A stretch of DNA of 64,000 nt. Source: Hemibagrus wyckioides (taxonomy: Eukaryota; Chordata; Actinopteri; Siluriformes; Bagridae). The notes below the pieces were generated by a model. It saw only the letters and a list, made by a program, of their open reading frames with translations, did no database searches and was not told the origin of the DNA. The stretch spans positions 12,990,657-13,054,656 of the forward strand of contig NC_080718.1 in assembly GCF_019097595.1 (NCBI RefSeq), given 5' to 3'. Shown here in pieces: positions 10,546-23,000 of the stretch. The translations under genes and the position numbers were made by a program. The stretch's first letter is position 1. Each line of letters opens with the position of its first letter.

Positions 10546-13440
10546 CAGCTGCCTTTTTATGTGCTGAGTTCATTTTATCACAGACTCCAGTTGTGCTTCC
10601 TCAAACTACTTTAAGTCTATTGGTTGAAGTTCCACAGTTAGGAAAGATTCTGCTTAAGACAAGAGACTTAATGCTACATGTGTGCACAAAAGTACTGACA
10701 TTACATTTGATAACAAAATTTGCCATCTACATTTGCTATCGTTTGTTTTCATTATCGATATGAAAGGTTAGAGGAGAAGAGTGATTTATGAAATTAGAGA
10801 TTAATCAATTTCCTATATGTATTCTATAAATAATACAGTAGTTACTAGATGAGAAGTGTGAGGCTTCTTCATTCAGACAGGGCTCTGTAGACCATGCAGG
10901 ATAATAAGAGAGCTTAAAAACTTTGCTTTGCTTGTTAGTCTGATTGTTTCCTCACAAAGCTAATTAACTAGCAGCGCCTGAGGGATCCTCTTCATTTCCT
11001 CACGCCCCGTCTCCCCCTCCCTCGCTCCTTGTCTTGTTCGTTTGCTCATTTACTCCCTCGTTCTCCACCTTTCTCCTCCAGCACTCGCTCCTGTCATCTG
11101 GAAATTGATGGAGAGGAGCAGATTGTCTGTTGCTGTCCCAAGGTGCCTTTCCATGGCGTGCTAGATGGCCATCCTGAATTCCTCTTTGCCCCCAGTTGAT
11201 TACAATAAATCAATATGAGGGGTCAAATACGACCGTTGAGCCAAAGTTTTTCTCGACAGCCTGGAGAGGAGCCAGTTTTGCAGGCTTCCTCTCAACATCC
11301 ACAGGCCCCTTCACTTTCTTGCTGAGACCACCATTAATCGAGGAAGAAGTGTGAATTGAGGATACAGGAGATGCTAGCTGACATCCCTGCTGAATCAAAT
11401 TATATGCAGAATCTAAAAGCTGCATGATGCCTGAGTGAATCTTAATAATTGTATTTGTTGAGCACTGTTTTGTATTTCCTGAGATAATATTCATGTCAGC
11501 ATGGAAGTGGGCCAGTTTACTTTGTTACTAACTATGTTTGCTTTAACCCTCAACTACTGTACATGCCACCAGCACGGGTCCCTACTTCTGTTTTCAAAAT
11601 ATAAAAAAAAACCTAAAAAAAAAAAACCTCATTCAGCAATTTAATTGCTAAAAGTAATGATCATGCTGGTGTATTTCTGAAAAAAAGAAATAATGACACT
11701 AGAGGTTTCCAGTGATCAATTTAAAAGTCTTTACTAGCACAGAATTTATCATCACATACCTTCTGAGTTAAGACATGGTTGACAGTCCTTCTCTCCTGGG
11801 ACAATATGAGCTATAGGCAGCATATGGAACCGAAAAGATCTCTCAGACTTGGAAAAGTGAAACTGAAGATGATGGTACTAATGAACTGCTTTGAAACCAG
11901 TGGCAGCTGTTTTTGACTTGTGTACAGATCCTCATGGGTTAACACATGGGATTGCATATTCTCACACATTCAGCTCATAAACACTGAAAAACATATTTCC
12001 AAATAATAAGCTAGAGCTGACCGAAGAATTCTAAATGTAGCATTGCTTGGTTACAGGGTTTTGATTTGAAGAAGAAAAAGAAAGATGAAACTTAAATAAC
12101 GCAAAGCTCAAGCTGAAAAACAAGTTAGAGAACATATTCAGCACAGGGAATATCAGGCAAGCGTGGGAGAGACACTATGCAATAATGGGAAGGAAGCCAA
12201 AGAGTCTATAAACTAATATAACAGACAGCCCATCCCTGGCCTTTGGGGAGGAATCAATTGCATCTGCCTTATTCAGGTTATCCCAAATCATTCAACTTTT
12301 ACTTTTACATTGACCAAATAGTACATCCACAGTCATCCCTGCTCCCCAAAAATGGGCTTATAATGACCTCTGTCCAATCAGATTAACATTTGTATGAGCA
12401 GAATGGATAGAGAGAATGTGAATCACTATCTAAGCTTATCCATATGAGACCCTGAACTCTTTAGATTTTGTTTAAATAGAACATAGTACTTCAATATAGT
12501 CAGTCAATATAGTCACTGGATATTTTGATAAAGGTTATTGAGTACCTAAAGCTTTTAATATGATGTGAGGTTGTATACTTCCACAGACTGCTACACTGGC
12601 CAGATGTATTTTCAAAGGGACTTGATTGTAAATACTGGTGCTCAACAGGGAGTTATCTAATCACCATGTCTTATTTTCCATGAATACAAATTTAATAAAT
12701 GTAAATTATGATACTGATAAAGTGTCTGAGCATGTATTACATGGCACTAGTTGGTATCTTATATAATAACATACTGATTAAAAAGTGAACCTACTGTGAT
12801 CTTGTTCCCATTCTGCAAGCTTGGTGACCAAGTGTCTTTTCAGTAAATCTTTTTATCAGGGGCCAAAAAATGAAATTTGGCCTGATTTAGGTTGAATGAC
12901 GTTCAGCATTGAGCACTGAATATCTCTCCCATGTCACACTCCACAGTGACGATTAATGGCTCATATAAAAGTAGACATACCAGGCTTTAAGGATTTGTAG
13001 TTTTTCATAAGTGTTTTTGTTTTTACCTAGCTCACAAATATATTCATGATTTATATCTTATATTATTAGATTAGATTATTAGATATTTATATCATATATT
13101 CATATCTTCAACCACTACAATTCTGTGTAAGGTTATTACAACAGAGAGAAAAAATAATAAGCCAACAGTGTCCTAACTAATTAAAATCAGACTGCAATAA
13201 AATAATTCATTTGTTTGTACTTATTGATAATGTCCACCAGCATACTGGTAAAAAGGGTTCAAATCTGGTAGATGAAAGAAAATGCATATATATATTTTTA
13301 GTCAAGATCTTTTGTCCTTATTATCACCAAATAAACAATATGCTAAAAATATGCAGTAGTTATTTATGTTTAATGCGATTAATATGAATATGAGTTTAGA
13401 TTAAAAAAAAGGCACAATGTTAATGAACAATACATTTATA
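10544..13440. other. Long unique stretch, candidate conserved block at 10900-11260
   Basis: No transposon family is recognised. 10900-11260 is repeat-free, with 'caaagctaattaactagcag' (TAATTA homeodomain-type core) followed by a C/T-rich segment, and is a candidate regulatory element. The 94-codon minus-strand frame at 11210-11494 lacks any family resemblance. From 11580 on the sequence is AT-rich and featureless to me. Confidence 0.35.
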
Positions 13441-13655
13441 TTCTGTAAATACTATTCATCTTGCCAGATGAGCCTTGTTACCAGTTTCCACATTCAGAGA
13501 CTGATTACATAGAGTCTTAGATACTGTGTGTCACTGGTTGGCTAAAATATTTTAAAATGGTACTAGGATTAATTCAACTCTCAGAAAAACAAACAGCATC
13601 CTTTGTTTAAGCTTAGAGCACCGAAATACATTTTAAAAACAAAATGGTTCATGAA
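13441..13655 (+). repeat. Duplicated non-coding block, copy A
   Basis: Collinear with 16920-17155 in the same orientation, about 3.5 kb away. Shared phrases in order: 'ctgtaaatactatt.atcttgcca', 'gttaccagtttc', 'attcagaga.tgatta', 'gtgtcactggttggctaaaa', 'gcttagagcac.g.aataca' and 'aaaacaaaatggttc'. Small indels separate the copies. There are no inverted ends, poly-A tail or coding motifs. Confidence 0.85.
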
Positions 13656-14047
13656 CATGGCTTGAAGCATACAACATAGAAAAGAAGCTTAGCAATGTAA
13701 CAAAAGGTCCCAAATCACATACTTATATATTATACTGATGTAATTTGTAGAATTGTGTGTACAATGAAAATTCCAGCAAGAAAATGTCCACCTCAAGTAC
13801 CTGGATGATGCATTTATTCAACTGAAAAAAGAAGTGTAGTTTATTGGACACTTCATGCACTCAAAGCTCACAGCTTTGCTTACATAGTGGAAGAGGGGTG
13901 GGGCTACCAGGCAATGATACTGGACGAAAAATTTTTTCAAGACAGCCGATAACACTGGACAAGATGTCTTATGAATATAAATTAGTCTATGTTGTGTAGT
14001 TTATTTTTCAACACTTTAAAAAATTCACTGTATTCTGCTAAAGCTAG
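13656..14047. other. Unique stretch
   Basis: No gene or recognised repeat is seen. Confidence 0.45.
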
Positions 14048-14222
14048 AGGCGTCCCATTACATGTGTTTGACATCTTTCGCCATCAACTGGGAAATACGA
14101 TTATACTTCTGCTTCACAAAAACTGCTCCATCTGAGACGATTCTACCCTTCATACACTAGACGATGGAATACATAGTGCATAGTGTAAGTGAGTAGTGTG
14201 TAGTACGTCATTTGATACGCAG
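14048..14222. mobile_element. MITE-like non-autonomous DNA transposon
   Basis: The left end reads GGCGTCCCATTA. The right end contains 'tagtgcatagtgtaagtg', 'agtgtgtagtacgtcatt' and ends '...gatacgcagc', a degenerate inverse of the left end. This wording resembles a short non-autonomous repeat common in teleosts. No target duplication could be fixed. Confidence 0.5.
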
Positions 14223-15185
14223 CACTAGAACTCTCGTCTTGTAATTTAGGACAGTAATCAAGTGGAAACACAAAACACGTGAGTGTAATCAGAAGGTCTA
14301 TAGCATGTGATTGGGTCATGTGATCTGGCTGTAGTCTGTGAAGCTGATGGGAAATGAAGCCATATTGTGAGGTTGAAAGAGGGTTTCATGTGCTGACATA
14401 ATAAAGGGTAGCATTCATAGTTGTAGAAATGTTTAGAAAATCCCCCAAAACTGAAGAATAACAATACAGTCTAATCTTGCTTGACTTCATGATTAGGATT
14501 CTAATTAGAATCACAAATTTTACCAAATAAAATTAAGGACTAAAGTGAAGAATGTCTAAATCCAGTCTATGTCAGTGTGATATATGGGATGGTTAATGAG
14601 CTGCTTCCGATGAGAACAAGAGTCAGCTGCAGTTAATCTGAGGCATCAGTATAATGGATGTGCAGAAAATGTTCAGGATTCTATGTAGCAAAATATACTC
14701 TAGTTACGCTAGAACATACCAGTGACATTTAAAAACCTTTAACCTTTATATATTTATAGAAAGATTTTATGGTAAATATAAACATGTGCTGAAAAAAACA
14801 TGCAAAGGAAAATAAATTCACCAAAGTAAACAAAGGTCAGTAATGATTAGCATGGAAGAAGTAGCCAATATGTTTAAATGTATGCTAGCCACTAGTCGTC
14901 ATGTTTAGGAGTAGGGCATAGCTGTGCATGCTAGTGAACAAGATAATTTTTATTCTGACTCTTAGCTAATAGCAGCAGCCCAAAATGATCTGTTTTATAA
15001 TGTAGCAAGATATGCTGATCTATTACAATACCTAAGCTTGGTAGTTAATTTGGGTAAAAAACAAAACAAAACAAAACAAACTTTTTTTAAGGCTTGTGTG
15101 AAAGAATCTGTTCATTATAAGCAACTCATGAGGAATTATCCAATGTAGATTCAGAAAGGAAACATTTCTCAGTTAGCATTGCAGC
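14223..15185. other. Unique stretch
   Basis: AT-rich, with an (AAAAC)n-type tract at about 15058-15080. No gene or transposon is recognised. Confidence 0.45.
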
Positions 15186-15592
15186 ATACATCCATCCATT
15201 CATCCATCCATCCATCCATCCATTTTCTGTAGCACATATCCTACACGGGGTTGAAGGGTATCTGGAATCTATCACAGGGGAGTCAGAACAGAAGATTAGG
15301 AGACACCTTGGATGGGGTGCCAATCCATCACAGGGCACAACCACACAACACTCACACACCCATTCACACTCTATATAAAAGTCAATCAGCCTACAGTGCA
15401 TGCCTAGTCTTGGCAGTCTTGGCCTAGGGAAAGTCTTGGCCTAGGGGAAGAAACTGGAGTACCCAGAGGAAACCCCCCAGAAGCTTTGGGAGAAAATGTA
15501 AGCTCTGCACACACAGGCCAAAGGCAGCAATCAGACCCCCAACCCTGTAGGTGCGAGACAAATGTGTGAACCACTGAGCCCTGGATTGTGTA
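15186..15592 (-). mobile_element. DANA/Mermaid-like SINE
   Basis: Minus-strand copy. It ends in a (CATC)n array at 15187-15222 (GATG tail), followed by 'tgccaatccatcacagggca', the conserved central block near 15450-15475 (read in reverse, fish SINEs have a TTTCCTC-containing block here), and a tRNA-like head at 15530-15592 ending 'gtgaaccactgagccc'. It carries an internal tandem duplication at 15406-15446. Old, diverged copy. Confidence 0.8.
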
Positions 15593-16919
15593 GCATTTTA
15601 GAAAAATCCATTTTTGTTTATTGTGTATTGCAACTTTCAGATCTTATAGGTATCCTGAATAGTTATCATAAAGCTTAGAAATTGAGAGCATGTTTAAATG
15701 AACATGATGGAAGCAAGATGTTAGCTGCCAATTACAGATTAATTAATAAGTTTGGTAGTAGTGATGGTTTTTGCCCAGAATGCCTGTCCAACATGTAGTG
15801 TTTGGTGGGTGTTGTAATTAAGGCCCTGTTTTGGAATTAAAAGATCTGTGAAGAGATTGCCTCCATGCCACAGCAAAAGGATTTAAGCCTGAATTAAATG
15901 ATTGCATCAGATGAAATCGATGACCATCCATGGTTCCCTTAATCCAGCAGCAGCGGTTTCCAGATCAGGACCTGATTCAGGAAATCTGTTGGACACATTA
16001 CGGCAAGCCAATCGATTGCACATTTTGGAATGGTTTAGCTAGAGCAAGTCTGAAACAAGGGGAATTGAAAGGCCTGCACTGAAAGCCTTGGTGACTGACA
16101 TGATCCAGAGTAGTATTCAGTAGGAATTAAACACACACCCACACGCACTTAGAAGAAGGAACATAGCTTTAAAGGCAACACATACAATGGTTGTTTTTAA
16201 ATAACCTATACAATGTCACAATTGTATAATTTTTATATATATGGTAATTTTCAGACTAAATGAGTCCCTGAATAAGAAAAAAAAACAGTTCTAACAATGC
16301 TGTCTGCCAAACAGGTCTCACAGCACCAAGCTATTCCACCGGAAGCACTTACTGTTATCATTGCCAAACTCTGTTAGCCCATTAGCTTCTCTCCCATTGC
16401 TCACACACAGAGCCCTGTTCTAATTTCCCACCTCCGTCAATGTCTGTTCAGCTCCCTCTGAGCTCGCTACATCCCTCTGAGGGCTTTGTCTTGATCTATG
16501 TAAAAACAAGTAATTAATTCTCAACATCAATATTCTGCTCGTGAGGGCTGGCCAGTGCCAGTATGTGTGTGAGCGTATGTGTGTGTGTGTGTATGGTTCG
16601 GGTAGAAAAGCCACAAAGCTTTTATGCTCCTTTTTCCACAACTAAGCCGCAAGCTCTTGTTTATCTCTAGCCTACCACGCTTCAGAAGAAATTCCCTACT
16701 GGTGTAGAAGAACTTTCTCATAGCAATTAATAGGCACTGATGCACTGGGGTAATTACAACACCTAGTGCTGCTGTCACAAAAAAAAAGAGAGAGAGAGAA
16801 GCTGAAATTGCCCGCTGGTTGTTAAAAGAATCACGCTAAAGAAGTCTCAGATATAAACTATTCAAAATAATTGCATACTTTTCATTATTCCTGTGTGCAA
16901 AAACAATTTGCATTGCCAT
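15593..16919. other. Unique stretch with candidate conserved blocks and GT tract
   Basis: 15700-16110 is repeat-free, with 'cagattaattaataagt' and 'gttgtaattaaggccctg', and looks like a candidate conserved non-coding element. 16320-16560 is similar and holds 'aagtaattaattctc'. A (GT)n tract lies at 16561-16594 and a short (GA)n at 16789-16799. Confidence 0.35.
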
Positions 16920-17155
16920 GCTGTAAATACTATTAATCTTGCCAATTATAAAACTCGTTACCAGTTTCTATATTCAGAGAATGATTACTCAGAGGAGCGT
17001 GTGTCACTGGTTGGCTAAAATATTTAAATATTTTGTGAGGAATAATTCAAGAGAGAAAAACCATCAAAAAAACAAATGGTGTCTTTTGTTTTAGCTTAGA
17101 GCACTGGAATACATTTTAGGCCTTCTTCATATCATGCAGAAAACAAAATGGTTCT
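16920..17155 (+). repeat. Duplicated non-coding block, copy B
   Basis: Partner of 13441-13655. It has extra bases around 17125-17140 and a duplicated 'atattt' near 17020. Both copies have diverged substantially, so the duplication is not recent. Confidence 0.85.
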
Positions 17156-17164
17156 GAAAACACT

Positions 17165-17395
17165 TATGACACTCCCACCAAACACACACCCACACACACA
17201 AACATATGCACATCCTATTATCCTTGCGGGGATCTAACCTTAACTCCATTAACCAAAAAGAAACATTTTGACTCTTTCAGCTTTTTAAATAATTTTTTTA
17301 CTCAAATGTCCCCACAAGGTCAAAACTGTTAGATATTCCCACCCTTGGGGGGATTTCGTATTGAACACCATAACATTCTCTATGTGGCCATCATC
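17165..17395. mobile_element. Fish 'ggggac/gtcccc' MITE-like repeat
   Basis: The sequence runs from CA-rich DNA into 'tatccttgcggggatct' and later has 'aatgtccccacaaggtca' and 'ttggggggatttcgta'. The inverted pairing of ccttg(c)ggga and tccccacaagg matches a short repeat commonly found beside CA microsatellites in fish. The boundaries are approximate. Confidence 0.5.
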
Positions 17396-18139
17396 AATTC
17401 TTAATTATAAAAAAAATCAATTATCTGTCTGTCTGTCAATAATTTGTCCATTTCCTAAAGTCTATAAAGACTACAACAAGGTTTCGGTGGCTTTACATAA
17501 TAAAAATATAACCGTTATATTTACAGCACACTCCATATGACCAGCTGATGCAATCTGTCCCAGCCCTCAATAGGGTAAAGCTCATCAAGAAAACTCTTTC
17601 ATTAATTACAGAGGCCACTGACAGGGCCTGTAATAAAGAGGATTATAAGTATGCAGAGTCAGCAGCTGTTGCTGTGCATACAGAGACTGATCTATTATAG
17701 TAATCTAGGATCATGTCGTTGATTTAGATCATGAGATATGTAAAAACAACCCCACCCATTAAAAAAAAACAGACCTGTTAAATCATTGGTGAAATCTGAC
17801 CACATTTATAAAAAATCTTCTGACTTGTGACTAAAATTATCTTTCTGAATCATTAAACAGACATTACAGGTTCTATACACTTTTACTCATTCAATGGCTC
17901 AAGACATTCTATATTATGGCACTTAAACAAAAGTGTGAGGTTACATGGAACTAAAGCTTGACACAGCATGGCCCCTGTTAAGCCTCATTACCTTATCAAT
18001 AGTTTAACCCCATTAATGTCTCACTTTATTTTATTAATTTTAAAGAATTTCACCTGGTAGCTACTATAAATTATCTACAGAAAGGAACATAAGTGCAAAC
18101 CTGCTGACCAGTCCTGGATATTGAAGGGGTTAAAAGATG
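17396..18139. other. Unique stretch, candidate conserved block
   Basis: 17520-17720 is repeat-free and contains 'ctctttcattaattacagag', a candidate conserved non-coding element. The remainder is AT-rich and unassigned. Confidence 0.3.
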
Positions 18140-18315
18140 TCATATGGACTCTGGAATGGAGCAACGGGAAAGTGTTCGTCCTATTGTCAGGAGATTGCAA
18201 AGTTCAAATTGCAATAGTAACCTCAGTCTTCTTGGGTGGTAGATGTTGTGATAGGGGGGAGCTAGCTAGCAGAGGGAATTGGCAAAATGACCAAACTGGG
18301 AGAACATAGAGAAAA
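18140..18315 (+). mobile_element. Probable second tRNA-derived SINE family
   Basis: A degenerate tRNA-like head (18155-18215) contains 'aggagattgcaaagttcaaa', where a B box of the GTTCRAANYC type would lie. 'agagggaattggcaaaatga' and 'ccaaactgggagaa' follow, resembling the body of a fish SINE. The copy is diverged and its ends are unclear. Confidence 0.4.
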
Positions 18316-18907
18316 AAAGTTATCATATACACTTAAGGTCTACTGTTATGTATTAGTATCACATTAAAAGCAAATCCCTAAATTTCATTCAATATGACCA
18401 AGGATCACATGCAGGAAATATAACATCAAAGAGTTTGTTTTTGTTTTTACATGTGCTCAATTTTCTGCTTTTGTGACATTCCTGAAGTGTATTAATGTCT
18501 ACAGTAGTTGTGTAAATCCCCTCACCCTCCACCCCTACCTCCCGGCTAGATTAATCAAAGTGTCCGTCTGCTGCTCTGCATGGCTACCTTTCAATAATGG
18601 TCAAGTAAAACTACCCTTTCAAAAAAACACCATTAATAGCACAGACCTTCATCCATCTTCTTTTGCCAGCATGAGACATAAATATTGTGAAGTGTTACCC
18701 AGAAATGTTTGAACTAAGTCATGTCCACTTTAGGTGAAAAGACCACAGCTTGTTATGTATGGATAAGTGTACATACCTAGCACAAACCACACTGCCACAA
18801 AAGAGCATAAAATGTAAACACAAAACAGAGGGCCCACATTTCATCTTTTCATTAACTTTAGTGTAATTCTCGCCAAAAAATGACTTAATTCCAACACATG
18901 GATCCAA

Positions 18908-18908
<1 letters not shown>
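18316..18908. other. Unique stretch
   Basis: No gene or recognised repeat is seen. Short frames at 18473-18712 and 18719-18907 have no family resemblance. Confidence 0.45.

Positions 18909-18909
<1 letters not shown>

Positions 18910-18938
<29 letters not shown>
18910..18938. repeat. (CA)n microsatellite
   Basis: About 14 CA units. Confidence 0.97.
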
Positions 18939-18942
<4 letters not shown>

Positions 18943-21485
18943 CACCCCCGGTGTAAAGGACGGTTTTGCTTACAAATTAGATTTCCTGCAAATCCAAAAC
19001 TCTCTGTGCTTCACTTTGACAAGTTTACTTGTGCTAATCTCATAAACCTGCCTCTCTTTGCCCCCCAGGATGCAGCCTTATGCAATGAAACCACTAGCAT
19101 AAACTCCTCTGCTGTGCGATAAAAACAGCTGACATATTAAAAGTTGCACTTCAGCCTGCGTGGATGCAGCCCACTGATTTCCTCTAGGAATGTTTTATTG
19201 CTGTTCTTCATCACCATCCCTGTCCTGCTGTCTGAGGAGCGGCTTTAATGAGAGACATTGTCGAAAGGTCTAAATGCCTCACTTAGCCTCCAGCATTTAC
19301 AGCCTGCACCAGACACTCCAGATAAAATATGAAAAACAGATGAAGCTTTACTGGAGAGCTTTACGTCTCATGCTAAACTGTTGCCATACTAGTACGCAGG
19401 CAATTTGTTGCACATGAATATACAGGTACCTTTGATGTCCTGATTCCACAGGAATCTTCATTTTTCATGACCAACACGAAGGCCTCTGTAAACAAATCGA
19501 TGTAGCCCTTAGGGGCCTCAGGGTAAACACACCGAGTAGAGTAAATCACGCTGGTTTATTTTTACGTTTTCCAGAGTCTACCTCCGCCAGAGAAAGTACA
19601 GACATGAGAAACGAGGGGGAGGAGACGTGTTTGTGTGTGTGAATGAATAGACGATAAGGAAGAAGAGAAATCAGAACCGACGTAGAGAGAAACAGAGGCA
19701 GACAGTGAGACAGTGGAGGAGAAAGAGACCGTCGAGACAGTCTGGAGCATGAGGCATTATGTATTCCACTCCACACTCCTCACACTCGCTTTATGAACGA
19801 TCTTATGATGTGGCATCATTCACATGTGCATGTCATTCCCCCCTGGTGAATGGGATCATAATCAGCCCAGGTTTGCTTTTAATAGCCAAGGTGACAATAT
19901 GCTAATACCTGGTGGGGTGCGCTTCTCAACTTGACACCTCTGTGATTCTGGTTTTTAGCACGGGCAGATGTGCCCAGTGGAGCAGAACTGACGGCGACCA
20001 CATAACAGGCTTACTCATTAACGAGATGCTGACATACCACAAGCGCAACAATTAATGGCACTGAATGAACCCTTTAAATGGTGAGATTATGAAGTGGTGA
20101 GCTCCAGTAATGGGTTGAAATGGTAAATATATTCAGGACTATTCAGGGCTCTGACAGTAATGCATGCATACAGGTAGTTGACAGCCTCATCACTTTGATT
20201 TTGGTGGAAGGTAACACAGGTGGCTTACTACAACAAGGTGTCAGCGTTTGGTAGGAATACACAGGTGGCTAGAAGGTATTTTGTGGTAGCATGTCAACTG
20301 TCCCAGAAAAAAATCATTTCCATAGTCAGTTGCATATACAGGGCGCAGAGCAAATCAATAGTAGATATCAGGTGGTTTACCTCATGTGGCAGTCTGGAAA
20401 AACCCTCCAAATATTGCTATGGCTGAATTCTGGAAAAAACCCCAAAACAAAACAGATTTTTTCTTGCCACTATTTTACTTTGACATCTCTATTTTAAGAA
20501 ACGATACATAAATGTTAAATAAATAAATGTCTTTATTTAAGCTACTTTCTTACCGTGTCTGCCTGAGCTAATAATGATAAGGAGCCATTAAGAACCACAG
20601 CAGTAAATAAACTCAGTCTGCCTAATGACATATAAAAGCCTGCTAGCTAAATATGAATTCCTCACATAAACAATGTCAGGCTTTAATTCAAATATTTGAT
20701 TATTATCTACATTGGGAAACAGACAATCATGATCAATTCAATTTGTGATCAGTTACATCATCATCAAAAGAGAGAAGAGAGCTAACATGCTCATATACTA
20801 TACACATTATACAACATCAGAGAAACCTTTAAACCTGTTTAACCCGGTACACTGGACATTGGACATTTTCAATCAGTATAAACAAATGAATTACTTTATT
20901 ACTTTATTTTAAGTGTGATATAAAATGAGTCAGGCGCTGTTGGTTTTCAGTGTGAGATGTTTTTCTCTTTTGGGACAAACCTACACAGAATTTTAGTGGT
21001 TGAAGATAACACCTTCAAATTTTAGATGCTTATGAACAAGCGTTTGGGGCATCTCAAAGAGCAGGAATGGGTTTGATATCCCCATGATGGAAAATTTGAA
21101 GATGTAAATTTTGCTAACCATATTAAGTGTGTGTCAGTAAGAAGTCTAAACATCAAAGCTATAAAGATCAGCATCAACATTTTCATGATCTTATTTCTAA
21201 TTAATTCTAATTAAATCAATAAGTAGATGCTTTTCGATAGTTGGTGTTTCGACACATTTCTGTGGAAATGGAACATTTAAATGTAGTTTTCTTCTTTTGC
21301 ACTAAGGCTAACCAGATTTTAAAAGCTTTTTAAGATTTTAAGTGATCTACAGCAAAATCAGTTTAGGAAAGCCTGCAGTTTAGTTTTTAAAAGTATTTAT
21401 GTTAATATAAAACGTAGTAGAAAATGTCAAAATTAGACCATGTGAATGGCTGCTGCTTATGTTTTTATCCACACTAGGCTGTATT
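18939..21485. other. Long unique stretch with two candidate conserved blocks
   Basis: 19060-19330 and 19740-20120 are repeat-free with balanced composition and TTAAT/TAAT cores ('acaattaatggcactgaatg'). They look like conserved non-coding elements. 19560-19740 is purine-rich. 20500-21480 is AT-rich with no recognised element. Confidence 0.35.
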
Positions 21486-23000
21486 TTAGTGACTGATGAT
21501 ATTGCCATGTGTTTCATGTAATATAACCCTGTAATATATACCTAATTGAACAAACTGTGTCCTTGTAGGTTGGGTAATAACTTGCCAATGAATAACCTGG
21601 AGGCTGTAGAACATACAGTATATAGGAACATATAGAGTGGTCAGTGCTACCAAGTGGTCTAACATGTGCTCAAGGCAAACTGCATTGATCACGCTTTCTT
21701 CTTTCTCCATTCCCCCGAGCATTGCACAACAGATCCAAAGCAAAACACAAGTAATTGATCCTTCAGAAACCCATGTGTGCTTCCATGTACTGCTGACAAT
21801 GCTGTGGGCTTCTTTTAGAGATAACGTGTACCTCTGCTTCCCATCTGTCTACCATATAGCTGTGCTAAAGCCTTACTCCAAGGCAGACCTTCCCCTGGAG
21901 AATCAAGCCTTCAGAAGCTGCAGTATCTGGGACCTTTTCTTTCTCTTCTTTTCTTCCTCTGCTATTGACTGCAGTCCTACTGAGATCCAGATTTTAAGTC
22001 GTTGCCTTTTAGGAGGCCATGATCAAATGCAGCTACAACCTTCATGTAGATGGAGCTCAATCACCTCACTTTCCAATTTGTTCCATTGTCCTGCTGCAAT
22101 CAATATGTCAGGTTAAAAAAAGTCGTTTCTCATCCTAAATACAGCTGTTTCATCTTTTCATCTTTGGACAAAAGAGGAAAAAATAGGCTGTCTGAATAAC
22201 TTTAGATGAGATAAGTCATTGGTTTCAATCACAGAACCTGTACATTCTTATGTCATATATCAGCAACTCACAGTGACAGAAAGGCCACACATGCCAAATT
22301 ACAAGCTTCACTGGCCAGGTTAATTAATGAGTCATAGCACTATCTTGAATATATTACTGTTGAAACACCCAAGCAAATAAAACAGCCTCGAAGCCTCAAC
22401 AATAGTGACACTTTTGTGACTTTAGAACTTGAAGAAACAAATTTATTTCACAGTCTCTGTCTGAAAGCTCATCCCAAATGTCTTGTTTTACTGTCTCTTG
22501 CATTGCATGGTCTTCTAGTTGTCCCAGTCACCACAATATTTATAATGGTTTAAATGTTTCATGTGCATTCTGACACAGAAAGAAAAAAGAGAGTTTAATC
22601 CAGTGGTTTCTCTTGTGTATAACCTGGGGTATTCAAAGCCATCATGGGAACTCCCAGCAGACATTAATTTCATTACACTGCGTGACAACTAGTCAGCAGC
22701 CATATATTGAAATGCTATAAGAAAGCCTCTGCAACAATAGAAATATTTTAGCCTGGAATATGTTAATCAATTTCAATTATAAATGTATTCAACCTTAATT
22801 TATTACCTTAAATAAATACCTTAGGTTCAGCAAGTCAGGAAGGTTAATTTCTACTAAATTGTCTAATAACAAAAACACAATAATGATGTTGATGTTGCTT
22901 ATTAAAAAACTCTGAGTGCTCCAATAATGTGTCGCTTTAAATAAAATGTTTTTTTGAAAGGTACCTTTGGGGACAACAGCGGTTCAAACGCACTAAACTA
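21486..23000. other. Unique stretch with the longest open frame
   Basis: A plus-strand frame at 21637-22116 (159 codons) is the longest in the window. The peptide is Ser/Leu/Cys-rich, with no domain or signal that I recognise. Nothing else is recognised up to 23000. Confidence 0.3.

Noticed and set aside
11210..11494. 94-codon minus-strand frame with plausible-looking composition
   Set aside because: No domain, no neighbours and no splice context; it could not be told from chance.
21637..22116. 159-codon plus-strand frame, the longest in the window
   Set aside because: Amino-acid make-up is Ser/Leu/Cys-rich and lacks any domain; an open run of this size is plausible by chance in 64 kb. Kept as a note only.
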